Below, one piece after another: positions 32,676 to 40,751 of a DNA stretch of 64,000 nt. This DNA is from Solwaraspora sp. WMMD406. Its GTDB lineage: Bacteria; Actinomycetota; Actinomycetes; Mycobacteriales; Micromonosporaceae. Both the position numbers and the translations under genes were made by a program. The stretch is from NCBI RefSeq assembly GCF_029626025.1, contig NZ_JARUBF010000001.1, positions 5,116,001 through 5,180,000 of the forward strand, in the 5' to 3' direction. The number at the start of each line of letters is the position of its first letter. Within the stretch, counting starts at the first letter, position 1. A model generated the notes under the pieces. The model had not been told where the DNA came from and did no database searches. It worked only from the letters and a program-made list of their open reading frames with translations.

Positions 32676-33710
32676 ATGACCGCGCCCGACCACACGTCGC
32701 CCACCGCGTCCGACCACACGTCGCCCACCGCGTCCGGGCACGCGTTCTGGCTCCGGGCTCCCGGCCACGGCGAGATCCGCCCGGTCGATGTCGGTCCTCC
32801 CGGCCCCGACGAGGTGTCGGTCCGCACCCTGTTCACCGGCGTCAGCCGGGGCACCGAGACGCTGGTCTTCCGGGGCGAGGTCCCGGCCAGCCAGTACGCG
32901 GCCATGCGCGCTCCGTTCCAGCAGGGCGACTTCCCCGCTCCCGTCACGTACGGCTACCTCAACGTCGGCGAGGTCGAGCAGGGACCGGCCGAGCTGGTCG
33001 GGCGGACCGTCTTCTGCCTCTATCCGCACCACACCCGCTACGTGGTGCCGGTCGACGCGGTCACCGTCGTCCCGGACGCCGTACCGCCGGCCCGAGCCGT
33101 CCTGGCCGGCACGGTGGAGACCGCGGTCAACGCCCTCTGGGACGCCGCTCCCCTGGTCGGCGACCGGATCGCCGTCGTCGGTGCCGGCATGGTCGGCTGC
33201 GCGGTCGCCGCGCTGGCCGCCGGCCTGCCCGGCGTACGGGTGCAGTTGGTCGACGTCGACCCCGCGCGGGCGACCGTCGCGGCGGCGCTCGGCGTCGACT
33301 TCGCCGGCCCGGACCACGCCGCCGGCGAGTGCGACCTGGTGTTCCACGCCAGTGCCAGCTCCGCCGGTCTGACCCGGTCGCTGGAGTTGCTCGCCGTCGA
33401 GGGCACCGTGGTCGACCTCAGCTGGTACGGCGACCGTCCGGTCACCGTACCGCTCGGCGAGCACTTCCACTCCCGCCGGCTGACCGTCCGCAGCAGCCAG
33501 GTGGGCCGGGTGTCACCGGCGCGGCGGGGCCGGCGCGGGTACGCCGAGCGCCTGGCCGTCGCCCTGGACCTGCTCGCCGATCCGAGATACGACGCCCTGC
33601 TGACCGGCGAATGCGACTTCGCCGAACTGCCCGACGTGCTGCCCCGACTCGCCAGCGGCGAACTGCCCGCCCTGTGCCACCTGGTCCGTTATCCCGCCGC
33701 CGGAGGATGA
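32676..33710 (+). CDS. MDR-family dehydrogenase lacking the usual zinc-site cysteine
   Basis: Alcohol-dehydrogenase-like oxidoreductase of 344 residues. The GroES-like N-domain carries [18 protein letters not shown], as in BchC-like members, in place of the usual catalytic Cys-x-(T/S)-D/H zinc site. The Rossmann loop [18 protein letters not shown] is intact. The ATG at 32676 is preceded by a tiny out-of-phase ORF (MTPQGRR, 32656-32679) with a better AGGAAGG ribosome site whose stop overlaps this start in ATGA, so expression may depend on coupling. Codons for DHTSPTAS occur twice from a 24-base tandem repeat. It is the first of five co-directional genes; the next one overlaps or abuts its stop. 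Confidence 0.82.
   Translation: MTAPDHTSPTASDHTSPTASGHAFWLRAPGHGEIRPVDVGPPGPDEVSVRTLFTGVSRGTETLVFRGEVPASQYAAMRAPFQQGDFPAPVTYGYLNVGEVEQGPAELVGRTVFCLYPHHTRYVVPVDAVTVVPDAVPPARAVLAGTVETAVNALWDAAPLVGDRIAVVGAGMVGCAVAALAAGLPGVRVQLVDVDPARATVAAALGVDFAGPDHAAGECDLVFHASASSAGLTRSLELLAVEGTVVDLSWYGDRPVTVPLGEHFHSRRLTVRSSQVGRVSPARRGRRGYAERLAVALDLLADPRYDALLTGECDFAELPDVLPRLASGELPALCHLVRYPAAGG
32687..32734 (+). repeat. 24-bp tandem duplication within the dehydrogenase N-terminus
   Basis: Two identical 24-base units (32687-32710 and 32711-32734) encode the octapeptide DHTSPTAS twice, ahead of the conserved domain. It lies in a region that should tolerate length change. Confidence 0.85.
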
Positions 33711-33712
33711 AC

Positions 33713-34111
33713 ATGTTCAGCGTCACCGTCCGCGATCACATCATGGTCGCCCACAGCTTCACCGGGGACGTGTTCGGCCCCGCGCAGCGGCTGCACGGAG
33801 CGACGTTCGTGGTCGACGCGACCTTCCGCCGCACCGAACTCGACGCCGACAACATCGTCGTCGACATCGGCCTCGCCGGCGAGCAGCTCAAAGCCGTACT
33901 GGCGGATCTGAACTACCGCAACCTCGACGACGAGCCGGCGTTCGCCGGGGTGAACACCTCGACCGAGGCCCTGGCCAGGGTGATCGCCGACCGGCTGGCC
34001 GACCGGGTGCACGCCGGTGACCTGGGCGACGGGGCGCGAGGGCTCGCCGGGATCAGCGTCACCCTGCACGAGTCGCACGTCGCCTGGGCCAGCTACGAAC
34101 GGACCGTGTAG
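33713..34111 (+). CDS. 6-pyruvoyl/6-carboxytetrahydropterin synthase-like protein (QueD family)
   Basis: Small T-fold protein of 132 residues. It has the family pattern MVAHSF (His14), [11 protein letters not shown] (His28), [25 protein letters not shown] and [11 protein letters not shown] with the catalytic His-Glu pair. The second His of the usual HGH zinc motif is Ala30, and the catalytic Cys of QueD between the ligands is absent, so metal binding and chemistry may differ from true QueD. The start is ATG 33713, which has CGGAGG six bases ahead; ATG 33707 overlaps the dehydrogenase stop but would sit on that site. With GTP cyclohydrolase II nearby, a pterin- or pyrimidine-type substrate is likely. 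Confidence 0.85.
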   Translation: MFSVTVRDHIMVAHSFTGDVFGPAQRLHGATFVVDATFRRTELDADNIVVDIGLAGEQLKAVLADLNYRNLDDEPAFAGVNTSTEALARVIADRLADRVHAGDLGDGARGLAGISVTLHESHVAWASYERTV

Positions 34112-34114
34112 TCG

Positions 34115-35179
34115 ATGGTCTGTGTGGTCCTGCCCGGCGACGTCGACGACCCGACCGCCCCGAGCGGCGGCAACGTCTACGACCGGCAGCTCTGTCACGA
34201 GCTGCGCGCCGCCGGCTGGCCGGTACGCGAGATCGTGCTGCCCGGCGGCTGGCCGCGACCCGGGCCGGCCGACCGCCAGGCCCTCGCCGCCGCGCTGGCC
34301 GACCTGCCGGACGCCACGGTCGTGCTGCTCGACGGCCTCGTCGCCTGCGGAGTCCCCGAGGTGGTCACGCCGCACGCCGGCCGGCTGCGGCTGGGGATCC
34401 TGGTCCACCTGCCGCTGGCCGACGAGACCGGACTGACCCCGGCCGTCGCCGCCGCCCGCGACGCGGCCGAACGCGCGACCCTGCGGGCCGCCGACGCGGT
34501 GATCGCCACCAGCGGCTGGACCGCCCGGCGGCTGGTGGAGCATCACGGACTCGACGAGCGGCGGACCCTGGTCGCGCGGCCGGGAGTCGCACCCGCTCCG
34601 CTGGCCGCCGGCACGGCCGATGGCGGTCGGTTGCTGTGCGTGGCCGCAGTAACCCCCCGTAAGGCGCACGACGTACTGGTGGAGGCTCTCGCCACGGTCG
34701 CCGACCTGGCCTGGGAATGTGTCTGCGTCGGCGCGCTCGACCGGTCCGGCGGACAGGTGGCCCGGGTACGGTCGCTGCTGACCGACCATCGCCTGCACGG
34801 GCGGGTCCGGCTAGTCGGGCCCCGGGGCGGGGCGGAGCTGGCCCGGTCGTACGCCGACGCCGATCTGCTGATCCTCCCGTCGCACGCCGAAACGTACGGC
34901 ATGGTGATAACCGAGGCACTCGCGCACGGGCTGCCGGTGCTGGCGACCGAGGTGGGCGGCGTACCGGAGGCGCTCGGCCGGGCCGCCGACGGCACCCGGC
35001 CGGGAATCCTGGTGCCGCCGGGCGACCCGCCGGCCCTCGGCGCGGCGCTGCGGGGCTGGCTCACCGACACCGGGCAGCGGACCCGGTTGCGGTCCGCCGC
35101 CGTCGACCGCCGGGCCGGGCTGTCCGGTTGGGCGAGCACCGCCGGCAGGATCGCCGAGGTGCTGGCCCGACTCCGCTGA
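34115..35179 (+). CDS. Glycosyltransferase family 4 (GT-B fold)
   Basis: Glycosyltransferase of 354 residues. The N-domain begins VCVVLPGDVDDP with a SGGNVYDR acceptor-side loop. The C-domain has VAAVTPRKAHDVLVEAL, the nucleotide-sugar motif HAETYGMVITEALAHGLPV (GT4 E-x7-E pattern) and EVGGVPEAL. It transfers a sugar from a nucleotide donor with retention of configuration; donor and acceptor are unknown. Only three bases separate it from the QueD-like gene, so they are expressed together. It could decorate the product of the pterin/pyrimidine enzymes in this cluster. Confidence 0.88.
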   Translation: MVCVVLPGDVDDPTAPSGGNVYDRQLCHELRAAGWPVREIVLPGGWPRPGPADRQALAAALADLPDATVVLLDGLVACGVPEVVTPHAGRLRLGILVHLPLADETGLTPAVAAARDAAERATLRAADAVIATSGWTARRLVEHHGLDERRTLVARPGVAPAPLAAGTADGGRLLCVAAVTPRKAHDVLVEALATVADLAWECVCVGALDRSGGQVARVRSLLTDHRLHGRVRLVGPRGGAELARSYADADLLILPSHAETYGMVITEALAHGLPVLATEVGGVPEALGRAADGTRPGILVPPGDPPALGAALRGWLTDTGQRTRLRSAAVDRRAGLSGWASTAGRIAEVLARLR

Positions 35180-35213
35180 CCGCGCCCGGAGCCCGGCGAC
35201 CGGCCGTGGGACC

Positions 35214-35345
35214 GACCAGGTAACTCAGGCAGCGTCGACCGGTCAGGTCGCGCCGCTGCCCCGAGCAGGCCGGCAACGCCGCTTCAGACCAGTCAGGACA
35301 CGCCGTTTCGACCAGTCAGGTAACACCGCTTCGACCAGGGAGGTC
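35214..35345 (+). repeat. Imperfect ~23-bp direct repeats upstream of the methyltransferase
   Basis: Units starting GACCAGTCAGG recur at 35287-35309 and 35310-35332, with diverged copies at about 35214 and 35237 and a partial copy at 35333-35345 that merges with the GGGAGG ribosome site of the next gene. They fill the 169-base gap between the glycosyltransferase and methyltransferase genes. They may be regulator sites or a slippage product. Confidence 0.6.
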
Positions 35346-35348
35346 ATC

Positions 35349-36176
35349 GTGGAGACGATCGAGTCGGCCGGGTACAGCCCGGCCTGGCTGGGCCTACGGG
35401 AGCCGGCCGACGCGCAGGCCCGGGCGAGTGGGCTGGTGGCCGAGCTACGCCGGCTGTTCGCCACCGCCGAACGCACCGAGATACACGATCTGGGCTGCGG
35501 CACCGGCTCGATGGGCCGATGGCTCGCACCGCAGCTGCCCGGGGCGCAGCACTGGATGCTGCACGACCGCGACCTGCGGCTGTTGGAGCACGCCCAGGCC
35601 AGAATGGCACCGGCCGCCGGTGACGGCGCGCCGGTCACCGCCACCACCCGGCGCGGGGACGTCACCGCGTTGACCCCGGCCGACCTGGCCGGAGCCGGCC
35701 TCATCACCGCTTCCGCGCTGCTGGATCTGCTGACCCGCGAGGAGGTCGACGCCCTCGCGACGACCTGCCTGGCGGTGGGCTGCCCGGCGCTGCTGACCCT
35801 GACCGTGGTCGGGCAGGTCGAGTTCAGCCCGGCCGACCCACTCGACCAGGAGATGGTCGAGGCGTTCAACGACCATCAGCGGCGACACGCGGCCGGGCGA
35901 CGGCTGCTGGGACCCGACGCGGTCGCGGTCGCCACCGAGGCGTTCACCCGGCGCGGCGCGACGGTGCTGGTCCGGCCCAGCCCGTGGCAGCTCGGTCCGG
36001 ACCAGGCGGAACTCACCACCGGGTGGCTGGCCGGCTGGATCGACGCGGCGTACGAGCAGCGTCCGGAACTCGCCGACCGGCCGGGACGCTACCGGGAACG
36101 CCGCCTGGCCGCGGCGAACGCCGGTGAGCTGCGGGTCACCGTCGACCACCGTGACCTGCTGGTGCTGCCGGGTTGA
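35349..36176 (+). CDS. Class I SAM-dependent methyltransferase
   Basis: Methyltransferase of 275 residues. Motif I is HDLGCGTGSMGRWLA (about residues 46-60), followed by HDRDLRLLEHA with the acidic ribose-binding residue and ITASALLDLLTREE in the motif IV region. The GTG at 35349 has GGGAGG six bases ahead. It belongs to the co-directional cluster of dehydrogenase, QueD-like, glycosyltransferase and membrane-protein genes. Whether it methylates O, N or C, and on which substrate, is not visible. No membrane segment is present. Confidence 0.85.
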   Translation: METIESAGYSPAWLGLREPADAQARASGLVAELRRLFATAERTEIHDLGCGTGSMGRWLAPQLPGAQHWMLHDRDLRLLEHAQARMAPAAGDGAPVTATTRRGDVTALTPADLAGAGLITASALLDLLTREEVDALATTCLAVGCPALLTLTVVGQVEFSPADPLDQEMVEAFNDHQRRHAAGRRLLGPDAVAVATEAFTRRGATVLVRPSPWQLGPDQAELTTGWLAGWIDAAYEQRPELADRPGRYRERRLAAANAGELRVTVDHRDLLVLPG

Positions 36177-36245
36177 ACCAGCCGGCTGACCCGCACGTAT
36201 CACTTCGCGACACTCATCGAGGGGGTTCGACATGTACAGGGCGCA

Positions 36246-37361
36246 ATGCCCACCGTCCACCACAGCGGCTGGCCGTGGGACGCGGTGAGGGCCCGGATAT
36301 GGCAGTGGGGGCGGCTGCTCGCCGGGGTGGCGATCCTGGTCCTGTTGGCCTGGCGGCTCGGCACCGGCGCGTTTCTCGACGGTCTGCGGGTGATCGACGC
36401 GGGGACGCTGCTCGTCGCGCTGGGGATCGGCCTACTGACCACCGTCTGCAGCGCGGCCCGGTGGTGTCTGGTCGCCCGTGGGCTGGGCATCGCGCTGCCG
36501 TTGGGGACGGCGGTCGCCGACTACTACCGGGCGTTGTTTCTCAACGCGGCGCTGCCGGGTGGGGTGCTCGGCGACGTGCACCGGGCGGTCCGGCACGGCC
36601 GTGAAGTGCGCGACGTCGGACGCGGCGTGCGGGCCGTCGTGTTGGAACGGACCGCCGGTCAGGTGGTGCTGTTCGGGGTCGCGACGGCGGTGCTGCTGAC
36701 CCTGCCCGTACCGATCCCGCCGGGTTTCGCGGCGATGGCCGAGACGGCGGCCGTCGCGGGCGCGCTGGTGGCGATGGCCATGGTGGTGACCGTCGCCGTC
36801 GTGACGGTGGTACGCCGCAGCAGCCCCGGCGCGCGGTCCGGCCCGTCCTGGTGGACGCGGGCCGTCCGGCGAACCCGCTGCGACCTGCGGTCCGGGCTGC
36901 TCGCCCGAGGCACCTGGCCCGGCGTGACGCTGCTGTCGGTGGTGGTGCTCGGTGGTCACCTGGCGACCTTCCTGGTGGCCGCGCGGGCGGCAGGCTCGTC
37001 GGCCCCGATCGGTCAGCTCGTGCCGTTGATGGTGCTGGCCCTGCTGGCGATGGCGGTGCCGCTCAACGTCGGCGGCTGGGGACCCCGGGAGGGCGTCACC
37101 GCCTGGGCGTTCGGCGCCGCCGGTCTCGGTGCCGGTCTGGGGCTGACCGTGGCGGTCGTCTACGGGTTGCTCGCGCTGACCGCGAGCCTGCCCGGAGCCG
37201 CCGTACTGGCCGTACGCGGGCTGCGGCAGACCCGCGCCGACCGTGTCGAACGGCCAGCACCACCGGTGCTTCCGCTGGACCCGCTACCAGACGTCGGAGC
37301 CGAGCTGGACCGGGAACTCCCACTGCTGGACCAGCGGTGGCGGCCTCAGCCGGTGGCCTGA
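36246..37361 (+). CDS. Membrane protein of the MprF/AglD-type flippase family
   Basis: Polytopic membrane protein of 371 residues with about eight hydrophobic segments, resembling the lysylphosphatidylglycerol-synthase transmembrane region (UPF0104) found in MprF and AglD. Characteristic stretches are ALFLNAALPGGVLGDVHRA, RAVVLERTAGQV and AMAVPLNVGGWGPREGVTAW. Such proteins move lipids or lipid-linked sugars across the membrane. It is the last of five plus-strand cluster genes and is convergent with the RibD-like gene 27 bases away. It suggests that the pathway product is lipid-linked or exported. The proline-rich C-terminal tail is probably cytoplasmic. Confidence 0.82.
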   Translation: MPTVHHSGWPWDAVRARIWQWGRLLAGVAILVLLAWRLGTGAFLDGLRVIDAGTLLVALGIGLLTTVCSAARWCLVARGLGIALPLGTAVADYYRALFLNAALPGGVLGDVHRAVRHGREVRDVGRGVRAVVLERTAGQVVLFGVATAVLLTLPVPIPPGFAAMAETAAVAGALVAMAMVVTVAVVTVVRRSSPGARSGPSWWTRAVRRTRCDLRSGLLARGTWPGVTLLSVVVLGGHLATFLVAARAAGSSAPIGQLVPLMVLALLAMAVPLNVGGWGPREGVTAWAFGAAGLGAGLGLTVAVVYGLLALTASLPGAAVLAVRGLRQTRADRVERPAPPVLPLDPLPDVGAELDRELPLLDQRWRPQPVA

Positions 37362-37388
37362 GTGGGCGGCCGAAGCGTCCCTGGCCAG

Positions 37389-38081
37389 CTAGCCCAGCTC
37401 GAAACGCCGCGACAGGGCATAGCGCAGCAGGGCGACGTCACCGATCTGGCGTACCTCGGCGAGCCGCGCCCGCCGGTCTGCGTGCCAGGGGAAGCACCCG
37501 TCCCCGACGAACCGTGGAGCGCGGGAGTCGCCGACGAAGAACGGCGCGACCACCAGGTGCAGTTCGTCGACCAGACCGGCGGTGAGGAACTGGGTGTGCA
37601 TCCGTTCCCCGCCTTCGACCATCAGTCGGCGTACCCCACGGTCGTACAGGTCGCCGACCACCCTGGTCAGGTCCACCGGGTCGCCGCAGTCGACCACGGT
37701 CGCCACCGCGCCGAGCCGGTGGCGGGCCGAGGCCAGGGTGGGGCTCGCGCAGTAGACCAGTTTGTCGATCTCGCCGAGAGTGAAGAAGCGGGCGGCCGGG
37801 TCCAGTTCGCCTCGACCGGTCACGGTCACCTTGATCGGGGTCGGCCCCTCACCACGGGCCATCCGCTGTCGCCGCCGGTCGGCGGACCGTACCAGCAGCC
37901 GCGGATCGTCGGATCGGATCGTGCCGGCCCCGACCAGGATGGCGTCGCATTCGGCGCGTACGGCGTCGACCCGGTCGAAGTCGGCCTCGTTGGAGAGCAG
38001 CAGCCGCTGCCCGCTCGCGTTGTCCAGATAACCGTCGATCGACATGCCGCAGCTGAGCAGGACGTACGGTCGCTCAACCAC
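37389..38081 (-). CDS. RibD C-terminal-type reductase (dihydrofolate-reductase fold)
   Basis: Stand-alone pyrimidine-reductase-like protein of 230 residues with no deaminase domain. Motifs are VLLSCGMSIDGYLDNASG, DAILVGAGTIRSDDPRLLVR and the signature VRRLMVEGGERMHTQFL followed by LVDELHLVVAP. RibD-type reductases use NADPH to turn ribosylamino-pyrimidine into ribitylamino-pyrimidine. The frame opens at 38156, but GTG 38081 has GAGGAGG eight bases ahead and gives the family start. It is transcribed divergently from GTP cyclohydrolase II, which makes its likely substrate. The missing deaminase means the pair alone cannot make riboflavin precursors. Confidence 0.85.
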   Translation of the reverse strand: MVERPYVLLSCGMSIDGYLDNASGQRLLLSNEADFDRVDAVRAECDAILVGAGTIRSDDPRLLVRSADRRRQRMARGEGPTPIKVTVTGRGELDPAARFFTLGEIDKLVYCASPTLASARHRLGAVATVVDCGDPVDLTRVVGDLYDRGVRRLMVEGGERMHTQFLTAGLVDELHLVVAPFFVGDSRAPRFVGDGCFPWHADRRARLAEVRQIGDVALLRYALSRRFELG

Positions 38082-38218
38082 TGATGGCACCTCCTCGTCG
38101 ATCGAAAGATAGCCTGCTGGTGAGGCCGGCACACATTTTGCCCGTACCGTCCCCACGCAGACCTTCGGCCGCGTCGACGTCGACCGGCCGGATGTCCCAC
38201 CACCGATAGGAAGTACCG

Positions 38219-38926
38219 ATGCTCGAACCGCCGATCCACGTCCCCGCCAACGGTAAGCTGGTCACCCGCGACGGGATCGATCCCGCGCCGGTGGCCGCGA
38301 TCCGCCGGCAGGTGACGGTGCCTCTGCGGTTCGCCGACGGGTACGCCACCACGGCCCGGGTCTTCACCTTCGACGGCCTCGCCGACCAGCGCGAACACCT
38401 CGCCATCGGGCTGGGCAACTGGCGTCGTGCGTTGGACCGGGAGGCCAGCGGCGGCGAGCCGCCGCTGGTCCGTCCGCACAGTGAGTGTCTCACCGGTGAC
38501 GCCTTCGGTAGCCAGCGCTGCGACTGCGGGCCGCAGCTACGCGAGGCGGTGGAGCGGATCGCCGGCGTCGGCGGCTTCCTGCTCTACCTGCGTCAGGAGG
38601 GTCGGGGCATCGGGCTGTACGCCAAGCTCGACGCGTACGCCCTGCAGGACGCCGGCCTGGACACCTTCGAGGCCAATCTGGCGCTCGGGCGGGGCGAGGA
38701 CGAGCGCGACTACACGGTCGCCGCGCAGATGCTGATCGCCCTCGGGGTACGCCGGGTGGCGCTGCTGACCAACAACCCGGACAAGGCCGAGCAGCTCGAC
38801 CGGCTCGGGGTACGGGTCAGCGAGCAGATCCGCACCGGGGTGCACGTGTCGGCGGCCAACGTGCGGTATCTGGCGGCGAAGGCCAACCACGCGGCGCACA
38901 CGATCGACCTGTCGGTGCCCGACTGA
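38219..38926 (+). CDS. ribA: GTP cyclohydrolase II
   Basis: Enzyme of 235 residues converting GTP to 2,5-diamino-6-ribosylamino-pyrimidinone 5'-phosphate plus formate and pyrophosphate. Zinc cysteines Cys90, Cys101 and Cys103 lie in HSECLTGDAFGSQRCDCG with the spacing of E. coli RibA (54/65/67). RQEGRGIGL and LLTNNPDKAEQL are intact. The tyrosine equivalent to E. coli Tyr105 is kept (DAYALQD, Tyr140), which predicts loss of the formyl group rather than the variant formylamino product. About 35 extra N-terminal residues precede the core, and no fused RibB domain is present. It is divergent from the RibD-like reductase and probably a pathway-specific paralogue, because no other riboflavin gene is nearby. 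Confidence 0.92.
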   Translation: MLEPPIHVPANGKLVTRDGIDPAPVAAIRRQVTVPLRFADGYATTARVFTFDGLADQREHLAIGLGNWRRALDREASGGEPPLVRPHSECLTGDAFGSQRCDCGPQLREAVERIAGVGGFLLYLRQEGRGIGLYAKLDAYALQDAGLDTFEANLALGRGEDERDYTVAAQMLIALGVRRVALLTNNPDKAEQLDRLGVRVSEQIRTGVHVSAANVRYLAAKANHAAHTIDLSVPD

Positions 38927-39068
38927 CGATTACGCCCTCACCTCGGCGTGTTCACGATAACATCGACGCATGTCATGCTGCACGGACCCAGCCGACGCTG
39001 CCACGCAGGTTGAGGAAGCTGGCCTGGTGAACGGCGACGGCACCGCCGCCCACCAGGCCGGTCCGCCC

Positions 39069-39090
39069 GATCGATCGATCGATCGATCGA
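39069..39090. repeat. GATC tetranucleotide microsatellite
   Basis: GATC is repeated five times and followed by GA, six bases from the stop of the sugar dehydrogenase gene. The stretch is self-complementary. No function is evident. Confidence 0.8.
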
Positions 39091-39096
39091 CTACCG

Positions 39097-40638
39097 TCAG
39101 CCGATCTGACAGATCGTGCCGTTGAGCCGGAACTCGGCCGGCCTGGGGTTGCTACCGCTGTAGGTGGCCTGGAAACCGAAGCTGACCGTACCGTTCTGCG
39201 GCAGGTTGCCGTTCCACGCCGCGTTGCGCGCGGTGACGTCGCGCCCGGACTGGCTGATCTGGGTGTTCCAGCCGTTGGTGATCTGCTGGTTGCCGGCGAA
39301 CGTCCAGGTCAGCGTCCAGCTGGTCAGTGACGGCCCCCGGTTGGTGATCCGGACCTCGGCGGTGAACCCGTTCCCCCACTGGTTGACCTGCCAGGAGACT
39401 CCGCAGCTGGTCGCCGGGGGCGGCGTGGTGGAGGGCGGCGTGGTCGGAGGCGGAGTGGTCGGAGGTGCCGTGGTCGGTGGCGCGGTCGTGGGCGGCGCGG
39501 TCGTGGGCGGCGCGGTCGTCGGGGGCGGCGTGGCGTCCCGGGGCGGGAAGCGCAGGACCCGGTCGTCGTTCGCCGCCGGGGTGCCGCGACCGTCCCGGTT
39601 GCTGGTGGTGACCCAGAGCCAGCCGTCGGGACCGTACTCGACCGTGCGCAGCCGGCCGTAGCTGCCGACCAGCTCAGCGGTGGGAGTGCCCACACCGCCG
39701 GAACCGTTCAGCGGTACGTTCCACAGCCGGTTGCCGCGCAACGCCGCGACGTACAGTCGGTTGCCAGCGATGGCCGCGCCGCTCGGCGAGGCCTCGGCCG
39801 GGGTCCAGACCAGCAGCGGATCCCGGAACCGGGGGTCGTTGGCCCGGCCCTCGACGGTCGGCCAGCCGTAGTTGGCTCCGGCGACGATCAGGTTGATCTC
39901 GTCCCAGGTGTTCTGCCCGAACTCGGTGGCGTAGAGGCGACCCTGCGCGTCCCAGGCCAGTCCCTGCACATGGCGGTGGCCGAGGCTGTAGACCAGCGAA
40001 CCGGAGAACGGGTTGTCCGACGGGACGCCGCCGTCCGGACGCATCCGCAGGATTTTGCCGTTGCGGCTCTGCGGGTTCTGCGCCGACGAGGTCTGCCCGG
40101 CGTCGCCGACTCCCGCGTAGAGCATGCCGTCCGGGCCGAACGCGATCCGCCCGCCGTTGTGGATGGAGGCGCGGGCCAGTCCGGTGAGGATGGGTTGCTG
40201 GTCCTGCGGGTTGGTGAGCCGGAAGCGGGCAATCCGGTTGTCGGTCGCGGTGGTGAAATAGACGTAGACGTAGCCGTCCTGGGCGTAGGTCGGCGAAACG
40301 GCCAGGCCGAGCAGGCCTCCCTCGCTGACCGGGGTGATCCCGGAGATCTGGGCGACCGGGACCGGCTGCTGGCCGGGCCGGACCTGGACCACCTGGCCGG
40401 TGCTGCGCTGGGCGACCAGCGCGCTGCCGTCGGGGAGGAAGTCCATCCCCCAGGGCACCTGCAGACCGGTGGCCACCACCTCGGGGCGGGAGAAGTCGAA
40501 CTCGCCGAGGGCCAGCGTACCGATGTCACTGTCGGGTCGGACGGTGACCGGCGCGGCACCGGCGACGGTCGCGGCACCGACGCCGACCGCGACGAGGCCC
40601 ACGGCGAGCGTGGCGCCGACCAGGGCACGGATCTTCAT
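39097..40638 (-). CDS. Secreted PQQ-type sugar dehydrogenase with C-terminal CBM2
   Basis: Exported protein of 513 residues. A signal peptide (about 1-28, ending VAGAA) leads into a six-bladed beta-propeller of the soluble aldose-sugar dehydrogenase (GSDH) type: LQVPWGMDFLPDGSALVAQR, GGLLGLAVSPTY, GRIAFGPDGMLYAGVGD, LGHRHVQGLAWD and NYGWP are typical. A Pro-Thr linker encoded by 15-base tandem repeats (about 39440-39530) joins a family-2 carbohydrate-binding module (about 415-513). It would oxidise sugars at or near polysaccharide, with PQQ as probable cofactor. ATG 40638 has GGAGG eight bases ahead. Together with the CBM2 hydrolase at 30689 it suggests plant-polysaccharide use. Confidence 0.88.
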   Translation of the reverse strand: MKIRALVGATLAVGLVAVGVGAATVAGAAPVTVRPDSDIGTLALGEFDFSRPEVVATGLQVPWGMDFLPDGSALVAQRSTGQVVQVRPGQQPVPVAQISGITPVSEGGLLGLAVSPTYAQDGYVYVYFTTATDNRIARFRLTNPQDQQPILTGLARASIHNGGRIAFGPDGMLYAGVGDAGQTSSAQNPQSRNGKILRMRPDGGVPSDNPFSGSLVYSLGHRHVQGLAWDAQGRLYATEFGQNTWDEINLIVAGANYGWPTVEGRANDPRFRDPLLVWTPAEASPSGAAIAGNRLYVAALRGNRLWNVPLNGSGGVGTPTAELVGSYGRLRTVEYGPDGWLWVTTSNRDGRGTPAANDDRVLRFPPRDATPPPTTAPPTTAPPTTAPPTTAPPTTPPPTTPPSTTPPPATSCGVSWQVNQWGNGFTAEVRITNRGPSLTSWTLTWTFAGNQQITNGWNTQISQSGRDVTARNAAWNGNLPQNGTVSFGFQATYSGSNPRPAEFRLNGTICQIG

Positions 40639-40751
40639 GACGCACACCTCCGAGAAAACGATATCCGTCAATGTATCAGGCCAAGGTGACGGACACCGGG
40701 ACGGTGCGCGGCGCGACGGTGGTACGGGCGACGACGGGTGGGATCAACCCG

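Noticed and set aside
38970-39125. 51-codon ORF starting MSCCTDPADA
   Set aside because: It resembles the start of some metal-sensing regulators, but it runs into a GATC microsatellite, lacks a domain and overlaps the dehydrogenase 3' end; too weak to annotate.
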